Source of the DNA: Solirubrobacter sp035555675
GTDB taxonomy: Bacteria; Actinomycetota; Thermoleophilia; Solirubrobacterales; Solirubrobacteraceae
Length of the DNA: 20,662 nt
Direction: 5' to 3'
NCBI GenBank assembly: GCA_035555675.1
Contig: DATMGH010000089.1
Span: forward strand, 1 to 20,662
The first letter of the stretch is position 1. Each line of letters opens with the position of its first letter. Under the pieces are notes generated by a model. It saw only the letters and a program-made list of their open reading frames with translations. It did no database searches and was not told where the DNA came from. Below, in pieces: positions 14,406-20,662 of this stretch. Both the position numbers and the translations under genes were made by a program.

Positions 14406-15142
14406 GCGGGCCGGGCGGAAGAGCCGGTGGTGAGCGCCGCCCACAGCTCGGAGTCGAAGCCCGTGTCGAGCTGCTCGACGAAGTCGCGGACCCAGCGCTC
14501 GAACTTCTCGCGCCACAACCGCTCGGCGTCCGCGCCCTGCCGCCGGACGATCGCCGAGTGCAGCGCGTCGATCTCCTCGAACATGATCGCGAGGCTGTCG
14601 TCATAGCGGATGTGGAGCGTGGCGATGAAGATCCGGACCTGCCACGTCAAGCGCTCCCAGTCGGCGGTCACCCGCCGCAGCCCCGCGCTGGCGACGATCG
14701 TCGACTGGTACCGCAGGTCGGCGTCGGCGGCCTCCGCCGCGTGCCGGCGCTCGACGGCGCGCTGAAACCGGCGCAGCTCCTTCTCGAGCGTCCGGACCGG
14801 CAGCTCGCGCTCGTCCAGCAGGAGCTTGTGCAGCGCGAGCGACCCCAGCGAGGCGCGCATCGCGTACACCTCAAGGACGTCGATCGGATGCACCTCCGGG
14901 ACCACGGCGCCGCGGTTGGGAATGATCTCGAGCAGACCGTCGTGCTCGAGCAGACGCAGCGCGTCCCGGATCGGCCCGCGCGAGACCTCGAGCTGCTGCG
15001 CCAGCGGGATCTCCTTGATCCGTTCGCCCGGCTGGAGCCGGCCGGTGATGATCGCTTCGCGGAGCGCTTCGGCCACGAGGTCCACGTTCGACGGCGCGGG
15101 CCCGCGCGAGCGCACGGGAACCCCAACGCCCTTTCTGGCCAT
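14402..15142 (-). CDS. GntR-family regulator with FCD domain (second)
   Basis: The 246-residue regulator has a winged helix at about residues 20-80 (IPLAQQLEVSRGPIRDALRL, then LLEIIPNRGAVV) and an FCD-type helical domain after that. The FCD metal site looks degenerate: where D-x3-H is expected the sequence is DADLRYQ, and the last His is replaced in REKFERW; only a His in ALHSAI remains. So it may bind its effector without metal, unlike the regulator at 2690. It starts at ATG 15142, ten bases after the stop of the ThDP enzyme, and so belongs to the oxidase-ThDP transcription unit. It lies between two promoters that share the TGCAGATTGT motif and is their best candidate regulator, which would give autoregulation. 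Confidence 0.9.
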   Translation of the reverse strand: MARKGVGVPVRSRGPAPSNVDLVAEALREAIITGRLQPGERIKEIPLAQQLEVSRGPIRDALRLLEHDGLLEIIPNRGAVVPEVHPIDVLEVYAMRASLGSLALHKLLLDERELPVRTLEKELRRFQRAVERRHAAEAADADLRYQSTIVASAGLRRVTADWERLTWQVRIFIATLHIRYDDSLAIMFEEIDALHSAIVRRQGADAERLWREKFERWVRDFVEQLDTGFDSELWAALTTGSSARPA

Positions 15143-15152
15143 GCGGCGTAGG

Positions 15153-16778
15153 TTATCGGCGGTACCAGCGCGGCGAGGTGGTCGGAGGCGGCTTGAGGTG
15201 CGCGCGGACGACGATGACCGCGGGCGCGCGTGCCGCGACGGCGGCGGCCAGCTCCGCCTCGAACTCGCCCCCGAATCCGTCGACGGTGACGGCGGGGATG
15301 CCGAACGCGGCGGCGAGCCGCTCGAAGTCGGGGCGCACGAGGTCGACGCCGAACGGCTCGTCGCCGGCGTGGCGCTGATCGAAGCGCAGCATCCCGTACC
15401 CGCCGTCGTCGACGATGACCACGGTGAGCGGGATCCGCTCCTGCGCCGCCGTGGCCAGCTCGCCGCAGGCGAACAGGAAGCCACCGTCCCCGGCCACGCA
15501 CACGGTCGGTCCCGTCCCCGCCAGCGCCGATCCGAGCGACGCGGGGAACCCGAACCCGAGCGTGCCCCAGCCGACCGGGTACGCCAGGGTGCGCGGCCGC
15601 CGCACGCGCCGGTAGCCGCCCAGCCAGTAGCCGGGGATGCACATGTCGGCGACCACGATCGCGTCGTCGGGCAGCACGCGGTCGAGCGCACCGAGGAAGC
15701 GGGCGGCCTCCGGATCGTCGGCGGTGACGGCCGCGGCGACGCTCGCCGCGACGGCGTCGAGCCGCCGCCGCAGCGCCGGGAGCCCGGGCCGCGGCTCGAC
15801 CCGCTCGCGCAGGCGCCGCGTGACCGTCCGCGCGTCGCCGGCCAGGACGACGTCGGGCACGTAGTTCTTGCTCGCGTCGTCGCCGTCGACGTTGATCGCG
15901 ATCAGCCGCTCCGGCGGTGGCATCGCCCAGTTCTGCGTCATCATCCCGTCGAAGTCGCTGCCGATCGCGACGACGACGTCGGCGTCGTCCCACAGCGGTC
16001 CGACCTCCGGGGCGTGGATCGGGCCCGCGACCGCGCACGGGTGGTCGGGCGGGATGAGGCCGCGCGCCATGTACGTGGTGACGACCGGCGCGTTCAGTGC
16101 GAGCGCGAGCTCGCCGACCTCGGCACCGGCGTCCGCCCGCAGCGCGCCGCCGCCGGCCCAGATCAGCGGCCGTTCGGCGGTCGACAGCAGGCGCGCCGCC
16201 GCGCGCAGCGCGGCGGCGGACGGCACGGCCGCCGCGAGCTCGCGGTCCGGCTCCTGAACCGGGCCGGCGGCCTGCCGGAGGAGGTCGGTCGGGATGCCGA
16301 GGTACGCCGGGCCGGACGGCGCGGCGTGCGCCCGCCGGCCCGCTTGGAGGACGGCGGGGCCGATGGCGTCCGCGCTGGCGACCGTCCGCCGGTGCTTCGT
16401 GAGCGGCGCGAACAGCGCTTCCTGGTCGCGCGTCTCGTGCAGCACCCCGCGGTAGACACCGGGGCGGCGCAGGGCCAGCGGGATGTCCGTGGCGACGACG
16501 AGCACCGGCGAGCCGGAGGCCATCGCCTCGCCCGTCGCGCCCAGGGTGTTGGCCGCCCCGGGGCCGGTGGTGACGAGCGCCACGCCCAGCTCGCCCGTCG
16601 CGCGCGCGTACCCGTCCGCCGCGTACACCGCGGTCTGCTCGTGGCGGACGCCGACGAGCCTGATGCTCGAGCTCGAGAGCGCCTTCCAGAGCGGGAGGTT
16701 GTGCACGCCGGGCAGCCCGAAGGCCACGCGCACATCGAGGCGTTCCAGCGCGTCGACGAACCGCTCGGCGCCGGTCAC
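15153..16778 (-). CDS. Thiamine-diphosphate-dependent enzyme (acetolactate synthase / 2-oxo acid decarboxylase-like)
   Basis: This is a full-length ThDP enzyme of 541 residues with the three-domain layout of acetolactate synthase and benzoylformate decarboxylase relatives. The N-terminal Pyr domain holds the catalytic Glu (E47 in VRHEQTAVYAADGYAR) and TTGPGAANTLGATGEA. The middle domain runs from about 185 to 330. The C-terminal PP domain has GWGTLGFGFPASLGSAL and the ThDP motif beginning GDGGFLFACGELATAA (430 onward) and ending in DDGGYGM (457-463), where Asp-Asp replaces the usual Asn-Asn. The retained Glu argues against a glyoxylate carboligase, which has Val there. The GTG at 16778 follows the oxidase stop by 2 bases. 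It probably decarboxylates or condenses the 2-oxo acid formed after oxidative deamination; the exact reaction is unknown. Confidence 0.87.
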   Translation of the reverse strand: MTGAERFVDALERLDVRVAFGLPGVHNLPLWKALSSSSIRLVGVRHEQTAVYAADGYARATGELGVALVTTGPGAANTLGATGEAMASGSPVLVVATDIPLALRRPGVYRGVLHETRDQEALFAPLTKHRRTVASADAIGPAVLQAGRRAHAAPSGPAYLGIPTDLLRQAAGPVQEPDRELAAAVPSAAALRAAARLLSTAERPLIWAGGGALRADAGAEVGELALALNAPVVTTYMARGLIPPDHPCAVAGPIHAPEVGPLWDDADVVVAIGSDFDGMMTQNWAMPPPERLIAINVDGDDASKNYVPDVVLAGDARTVTRRLRERVEPRPGLPALRRRLDAVAASVAAAVTADDPEAARFLGALDRVLPDDAIVVADMCIPGYWLGGYRRVRRPRTLAYPVGWGTLGFGFPASLGSALAGTGPTVCVAGDGGFLFACGELATAAQERIPLTVVIVDDGGYGMLRFDQRHAGDEPFGVDLVRPDFERLAAAFGIPAVTVDGFGGEFEAELAAAVAARAPAVIVVRAHLKPPPTTSPRWYRR

Positions 16779-16780
16779 GG

Positions 16781-17950
16781 TCAGACGATGTTGAGCTCGG
16801 GGCGCAGGGCGGCGTCGCCGAACCGCTCCACCGCGAGCGGTGAGACGTCCACGAACGGCGGCCGCTCGAGCACGAGGTCGCGCAGGATCTCGCCGACGGC
16901 GGGGCCCTGGAGGAAACCGTGCCCCGAGAACCCGGTCGCGTAGAGGAACCGCGAGACCTGCGGGGCCTCGCCGATGATCGCGTTGTGGTCGGGCGACATC
17001 TCGTACAGCCCGGCCCAGCCGCCGCGGATCCCGACCTCGGCGATCCGCGGCGCCCGCCGTTCGGCGATCGCGATCAGATCCGGCACCCAGTCGTCGGACC
17101 GCTCGAGATTGAACCCGGGCGCCTCGCCGGGCGGCGACATGCCGAGCAGCAGGCCGGGGCCTTCGCGGTGGAAGTAGAACGTCGAGCTGAAGTCGATCGT
17201 CATCGGCAGCGTCGGGGGAAGGCCGGGCATCGGCTCCGTGAACAGGATCTGGCGCCGGACCGGGGTGACGGGGAGGTCGACGCCGACCATCCGCCCGCAG
17301 GCGCGCGACCAGGGCCCGGCGGTGCAGATCACCGTGTTCGTGCGGATCGTGCCGCGGCTCGTCAGCACCGCTTCGATCGCGCCGTCGCGCTGCTCGATGT
17401 CGAGCACTTCGCAGTGCGGCTCGATATGCGCGCCGTGCGCTCGCGCCGCGAACGCGTAGCCCTGGACCACGGCCTCGGGCGTGGCGTGTCCGTCGTCGGG
17501 CGAGAACGCGGCCGCCAGGATGTCGGCGCCGGCCAGCAGCGGGCACAGCTCGCGCGCCTGGTCGGGCGTGAGGAGCTCGGACGGGACGCCATGCGCTCGT
17601 TGCAGCTCGATGTCGCGCTCGAAGCGGGCGACGTCGGCCTCGCGCGTGAGCACGAACAGGTAGCCGACCTGCTTGAGGTCGATGTCCCACCCGGGGCGGC
17701 GTTCGAAGTCGCGGAACGCCGCGAGGCTGCGCTGGGCGATCTGCACGTTGAGCGCGTCCGAGAACTGCGCTCGCACGCCGCCGGCCGCCCGGCTCGTGGA
17801 GCCGCTGCCCAGCTCGTCGCGTTCCACGAGCACGACACGGGCGCCGGCCTCGGCCAGATGGAAGGCCGCGCTGGCCCCCATCACGCCGCCGCCGACGATC
17901 ACCACGTCGGTCGAGGCCGGTAGGTCGGGTCGGACGCGGCGGGTTCCCAT
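16781..17950 (-). CDS. FAD-dependent amine/amino acid oxidase of the DAO family (sarcosine/glycine/pipecolate oxidase-like)
   Basis: This is a 389-residue flavoenzyme with the FAD-binding Rossmann start DVVIVGGGVMGASAAFHLAE (15-34), E43 at the end of the second strand, then GSGSTSRAAGGVRAQF, a flavin-contact segment typical of sarcosine oxidase beta-subunit-like proteins. HATPEAVVQGYA, ICTAGPWS and the C-terminal GGWAGLYEMSPDHNAIIGEA with YATGFSGHGFLQGPAVGE are all DAO-family signatures. Members oxidise secondary or primary amines of amino acids (sarcosine, glycine, pipecolate, opines) to imines, passing electrons to oxygen or a carrier. The ATG at 17950 is chosen because the promoter ends just before it; an ATG at 17989 would read through the operator. 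It heads the minus-strand unit and is divergent from a RidA gene, whose product could hydrolyse its imine. Confidence 0.9.
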   Translation of the reverse strand: MGTRRVRPDLPASTDVVIVGGGVMGASAAFHLAEAGARVVLVERDELGSGSTSRAAGGVRAQFSDALNVQIAQRSLAAFRDFERRPGWDIDLKQVGYLFVLTREADVARFERDIELQRAHGVPSELLTPDQARELCPLLAGADILAAAFSPDDGHATPEAVVQGYAFAARAHGAHIEPHCEVLDIEQRDGAIEAVLTSRGTIRTNTVICTAGPWSRACGRMVGVDLPVTPVRRQILFTEPMPGLPPTLPMTIDFSSTFYFHREGPGLLLGMSPPGEAPGFNLERSDDWVPDLIAIAERRAPRIAEVGIRGGWAGLYEMSPDHNAIIGEAPQVSRFLYATGFSGHGFLQGPAVGEILRDLVLERPPFVDVSPLAVERFGDAALRPELNIV

Positions 17951-17957
17951 GACGGCG

Positions 17958-17986
17958 ATGATGCTCGATGTTTTGCAGATTGTCAA
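17958..17986 (-). promoter_or_regulatory. Promoter of the oxidase-ThDP enzyme-gntR unit
   Basis: On the minus strand TTGACA (17986-17981) and CATCAT (17963-17958) are 17 bases apart. Transcription would start near 17951, directly at the ATG at 17950, predicting a leaderless message. The -35 box lies inside operator B. Confidence 0.55.
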
Positions 17987-17991
17987 CAATC
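17974..17991. promoter_or_regulatory. Candidate operator B with perfect inverted repeat GATTGT-CA-ACAATC
   Basis: The 14-base inverted repeat at 17978-17991 has perfect 6-base arms and a 2-base centre. It resembles GntR/FCD operators such as the TTGGT-N-ACCAA type of PdhR and LldR. The preceding bases make TGCAGATTGT (17974-17983), identical to site A. It covers the -35 box of the oxidase promoter and lies 48-65 bases before the divergent RidA start, so one bound dimer could control both directions. Confidence 0.65.
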
Positions 17992-18038
17992 AAGTACGAT
18001 CCGTGATCTTCTGCACCGCGAGTCCGGGGGTAATGAGC

Positions 18039-18383
18039 ATGGATCGGTACGGCGTCGGGGAGTTCCTCAGCCAGGCGGTCGTCCACGGGGACACCGTCTA
18101 CGTCGCGGGCCAGCTGGCGCCCGACGGCGGCGCGTCGGTCGCGGACGAGACGCGCGGCGTCCTGCGGCAGATCGACGCGGTGCTCAAAGAGGCCGGGAGC
18201 GATCGCTCACGCCTGCTGTCCGTCTCCATCTACCTGGTCGACATCGCCGACTTCGCGGAGATGAACGCGGTCTGGATCGAGTGGCTGGACGGCGCCGCGC
18301 CGCCCGCGCGCGCCACCGTCCAAGCGGCGCTCGCTCACCCGGAGCGGCGCGTCGAGATCGCCGCCGTCGCCGCATGCGGATGA
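18039..18383 (+). CDS. RidA-family protein (second, divergent from oxidase)
   Basis: This is a short RidA-fold protein of 114 residues, presumed to hydrolyse imines or enamines to keto compounds and ammonia. Segments YVAGQLAPDG, VLRQIDAVLKEAGSDRSRLL, SIYLVD and PPARATVQAAL are typical. Both key positions of active RidA look conserved: R91 (the Arg105 position) and E106 (the Glu120 position, in VEIAAVA). This differs from the RidA protein at 5411. GGGGGT at 18026-18031 suits a start at ATG 18039; ATG 18033 is also possible. It is transcribed away from the FAD oxidase across a shared operator, and its stop overlaps the start of malate synthase (ATGA). It therefore probably clears the oxidase's imine, perhaps iminoacetate to glyoxylate. 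Confidence 0.88.
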   Translation: MDRYGVGEFLSQAVVHGDTVYVAGQLAPDGGASVADETRGVLRQIDAVLKEAGSDRSRLLSVSIYLVDIADFAEMNAVWIEWLDGAAPPARATVQAALAHPERRVEIAAVAACG

Positions 18384-19924
18384 CGGCCGGCACGCTCGAG
18401 ACGGCGCCCGGCGACGCCCGCATCCTGACGCCCGAGGCGCTGGGCTTCGTCGCCGAGCTGCACGAGCGCTTCGGCGGGCGCCGCCTCGAGCTGCTGCGGG
18501 CCCGGGTCGAGCGGCACGCGCCGTCGGGCTTTCTCGCGCAGACGCGGGAGATCCGCGAGGACGCGTCGTGGCGGGTGGCGCCGCCCCGGTCGGACTACGC
18601 CGATCGGCGCGTCGAGATCACAGGCCCGACCGACCGCAAGTTGATCATCAACGCGCTCAACAGCGGCGCCCGTGGCTTCATGGCGGACTTCGAGGACGCC
18701 AACTCGCCGACCTGGGCGAACCAGGTCGGCGGCCACGCGAACCTGATCGACGCGATCGACGGCACGATCACGTACGACAGCTCGGACGGGCGCCACTATC
18801 GGCTGGCCGACGAGGTCGCCACGCTGGTCGTCCGTCCGCGCGGGTGGCACCTGCCCGAGAAGCACGTGCTGGCCGGCGGCGAGCCGGTGGCCGGCGCGCT
18901 CGTGGACTTCGGGCTGCACGCGTTCCACAACGCGCGCCGGCTGCACGCGCGCGGGCGCGGCGTCTATCTGTACCTGCCGAAGCTCGAGCACTACGACGAA
19001 GCGCGGCTGTGGAACGACGTCCTGACGTACGCCGAGGAGGCGCTCGGGCTGCCCGCCGGCACGATGCGCGCGACGGTGCTGATCGAGACGCTGCCCGCCG
19101 CGTTCCAGATGGACGAGATCCTCTTCGCGCTGCGCGAGCACGCGTACGGTCTCAACGCCGGCCGCTGGGACTACATCTTCTCGCTGATCAAGGTCTTCCG
19201 GGAGCGCCCGGAGTTCGTGCTGCCCGACCGGCACCAGGTGACGATGGCGGTGCCGTTCATGCGCGCCTACACGGAGCTGCTGGTCAGGACCTGCCACGCG
19301 CGCGGCACGTTCGCGATGGGCGGGATGGCGGCCCTGATCCCATCGCGCCGTGACGAGGCGGCCAACGCGCGAGCGATCGCCGCCGTCCGGGCCGACAAGG
19401 AACGCGAGGCGACCGCCGGGTTCGACGGCACCTGGGTCGCGCATCCGGACGTCGTCGCGGTGGCCCAGGAGCAGTTCGACCAGGTGCTCGGTGAGCGCCC
19501 GAACCAGATCGACCGCCGGCGCGACGAGGTCGCGGGGAGCCCGGCTGCGCTCCTGGACGTGGCGGCGACGCCGGGCGAGATCACGGAGGCCGGGCTGCGC
19601 AACAACGTCAGCGTCGGCTTCCAGTACATCTCGTTCTGGCTTGGCGGGCGCGGCGCCGCCGGGATCAACGGCCTGATGGAGGACGCCGCGACGGCCGAGA
19701 TCTGCCGGGCGCAGATCTGGCAGTGGATCCGCCACGGGCACGTGACCCGCGAGCGCGTACGCGACGTGCTCGACGAAGAGCTGGCGCGGATTCGCGCCGA
19801 GGTCGGCGACGAGGTGTGGGCCGCGGGACGCCCCGACGAGAGTCGCCGTGTGTTCGAGCGGGTCGCGCTGGCCGATGACTTCCCGGAGTTCCTCACGCTG
19901 CCCGCCTACGAGCTCCTCGACTGA
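18380..19924 (+). CDS. aceB: Malate synthase A
   Basis: This enzyme condenses glyoxylate and acetyl-CoA to malate in the cytoplasm. The 514 residues match the A isoform (about 530) rather than the longer G isoform. Recognisable segments are SGARGFMADFEDANSPTWAN (95-114), VRPRGWHLPEKH (151-162) with the active-site Arg, LYLPKLEHYDEARLWNDV (197-214), IETLPAAFQMDEILF (235-249), LNAGRWDYIFSLIK (258-271) and, near the C-terminus, GINGLMEDAATAEICRAQIW, which carries the catalytic Asp. The ATG at 18380 overlaps the RidA stop; an in-frame ATG at 18374 is the alternative. No isocitrate lyase gene lies in the window. Being coupled to a RidA gene rather than to aceA suggests that the glyoxylate comes from amine oxidation, not only from isocitrate. 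Confidence 0.95.
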   Translation: MTAGTLETAPGDARILTPEALGFVAELHERFGGRRLELLRARVERHAPSGFLAQTREIREDASWRVAPPRSDYADRRVEITGPTDRKLIINALNSGARGFMADFEDANSPTWANQVGGHANLIDAIDGTITYDSSDGRHYRLADEVATLVVRPRGWHLPEKHVLAGGEPVAGALVDFGLHAFHNARRLHARGRGVYLYLPKLEHYDEARLWNDVLTYAEEALGLPAGTMRATVLIETLPAAFQMDEILFALREHAYGLNAGRWDYIFSLIKVFRERPEFVLPDRHQVTMAVPFMRAYTELLVRTCHARGTFAMGGMAALIPSRRDEAANARAIAAVRADKEREATAGFDGTWVAHPDVVAVAQEQFDQVLGERPNQIDRRRDEVAGSPAALLDVAATPGEITEAGLRNNVSVGFQYISFWLGGRGAAGINGLMEDAATAEICRAQIWQWIRHGHVTRERVRDVLDEELARIRAEVGDEVWAAGRPDESRRVFERVALADDFPEFLTLPAYELLD

Positions 19925-19973
19925 GCGCTCGGCGCCGCGCCGGAGACGCCCGTGGATACCCTCACGTGCGGCC

Positions 19974-20662
19974 GTGTTCGACCCCTCCAGCCACCGGACG
20001 TTCCGCTTCACCGAGCGGTCGATCACCCCCGACGGGACGATTCGGCTCCACTACGCGCTCGACGACGCGATCGAGTTCGTGGAGGAGCTGCAGGTCCCGG
20101 TCGGCGGTGACGCCGGCGCGGTCGAGCCGCTGCTGGACCTCCTGCACTGGGTCGCGGGCGTCAGCTACTACAAGACCGCGGCGCCGCCGGAGGTCGCCTG
20201 CGAGGCCGGCACGCCCGGGCCCGCCGCGGCGGCGTTCCTGGACGCGCTGTACTCGGAGGGGCTGGGGGAGCTCGCGGTCGTCAACCACCTGGAGCACCTG
20301 CCGCGGCCGCGCTTCCCCAGCGCGCCGCGCGCCACCCACGCGCGGCGGCCGCTGCAGCGGGTGCTCGTCCCGGTCGGCGGCGGCAAGGACTCGATCGTGG
20401 CGCTCGAGATCGTCCGCCGCTCGGGCCTGGACTTCACGCTGTTCTCGGTCCGCGACGACCCCGCGATGCAGCGCACCGCCGCGGTCGCCGGCGTATCCCG
20501 GCTGGTCGCGCAGCGCCGGCTCCCGCTCGCCCAGCTGCAGGAGCTCAACCGGACCGGCGCGCTCAACGGGCACGTGCCGATCACGGCGATCGTCGCCTGC
20601 GTGGCACTGCTGACCGCGGCGCTCAACGGCTACGACGCGGTCGCGCTGGCGAACGAGCGCTC
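19974..20662 (+). CDS. murL: MurL-type UDP-MurNAc-L-Ala-L-Glu epimerase, 5' part
   Basis: The reading frame from GTG 19974 stays open to the window end, giving 229 residues of an incomplete protein. It matches what I know of MurL, which epimerises the terminal L-Glu of UDP-MurNAc-L-Ala-L-Glu to D-Glu using ATP, in the MurD2/MurL route of peptidoglycan synthesis. Visible segments are RLHYALDDAIEFVEEL, LLHWVAGVSYYKTAAP, the P-loop-like VLVPVGGGKDSIVALEI of PP-loop ATPases, and QELNRTGALNGHVPITAIVA ahead of ALANERS. The GTG start is chosen because the family N-terminus begins just there; the ribosome binding site is weak. It lies 49 bases after malate synthase with no clear terminator between. 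A murD2 partner would be expected downstream, beyond the window. Confidence 0.85.
   Translation, partial: MFDPSSHRTFRFTERSITPDGTIRLHYALDDAIEFVEELQVPVGGDAGAVEPLLDLLHWVAGVSYYKTAAPPEVACEAGTPGPAAAAFLDALYSEGLGELAVVNHLEHLPRPRFPSAPRATHARRPLQRVLVPVGGGKDSIVALEIVRRSGLDFTLFSVRDDPAMQRTAAVAGVSRLVAQRRLPLAQLQELNRTGALNGHVPITAIVACVALLTAALNGYDAVALANER

Noticed and set aside
12840..14516. Longer start for the ALDH7 gene at 14516 or 14378
   Set aside because: The extension runs through the GntR stop region and the predicted promoter; ATG 14378 lies in the -10 box.
15153..16778. Glyoxylate carboligase (gcl) call for the ThDP enzyme
   Set aside because: It would fit the malate synthase context, but the catalytic Glu replaced by Val in Gcl is retained here (E47), and the ThDP motif ends DD.
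15153..18086. A single 977-codon open frame on the minus strand
   Set aside because: Only the part from GTG 16778 reads as protein family (ThDP enzyme). The upstream part is an out-of-frame shadow of the FAD oxidase, which has full family motifs in another frame.
19966..20613. Plus-strand ORF of 215 codons starting at GTG 19966
   Set aside because: It is a low-complexity Ser/Arg-rich shadow. The frame starting at GTG 19974 has clear MurL motifs.
1..20662. CRISPR arrays, tRNA or rRNA genes, insertion sequences and transposases
   Set aside because: No regularly spaced repeats, cloverleaf-like segments, rRNA-like stretches or transposase motifs were seen on either strand.

Overview
The window is 20.7 kb of very GC-rich, densely packed bacterial DNA. 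G/C dominates third codon positions, GTG and TTG starts are common, and neighbouring genes often overlap by 1-4 bases. Together with a murL-type peptidoglycan epimerase and several luciferase-like (LLM) oxidoreductase genes, this suggests a high-GC actinobacterium, perhaps in the Thermoleophilia/Solirubrobacterales. The taxonomic call is inference; no rRNA or tRNA gene is visible.

Layout. (1) 1-992: the 3' part of an FGGY sugar kinase (+). (2) 993-2449: an MFS exporter on the minus strand, followed downstream by what looks like an internally deleted LLM oxidoreductase pseudogene. (3) 2528-11691: a long plus-strand run with a TTGACA/TATATA promoter, a GntR/FCD regulator, an RraA/HMG-aldolase-like protein, an M20 carbamoylase/allantoate-type amidohydrolase, a RidA-family protein, a lipoprotein substrate-binding protein, an ABC ATPase, two permeases, an ornithine cyclodeaminase-family enzyme and an LLM oxidoreductase. 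The last five are chained by stop/start overlaps. I read it as an uptake-and-breakdown operon for a small nitrogenous compound; the substrate cannot be named. (4) 11692-18383 is a second, mostly minus-strand catabolic cluster. It holds a DAO-family FAD oxidase, a ThDP-dependent enzyme and a second GntR/FCD regulator in one unit, then an ALDH7-type (aminoadipate semialdehyde) dehydrogenase and a Glu/Leu-type dehydrogenase in another. Divergently from the oxidase run a second RidA protein and malate synthase A. (5) 19974-end: the 5' part of murL, cut by the window edge.

The most interesting signals are these. A shared operator-like motif, TGCAGATTGT next to an inverted repeat of the form GATTGT-NN-ACAATC, sits on both promoters of cluster 4 and would join all of its genes into one regulon. 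Its enzyme order fits amine oxidation, imine hydrolysis, and keto-acid or aldehyde disposal. A block of about 500 bp inside the amidohydrolase gene has sharply different base and codon use. A 17-bp stem-loop separates the binding-protein gene from its ABC ATPase. Finally, there is the deletion-derived LLM pseudogene, and the partial murL.
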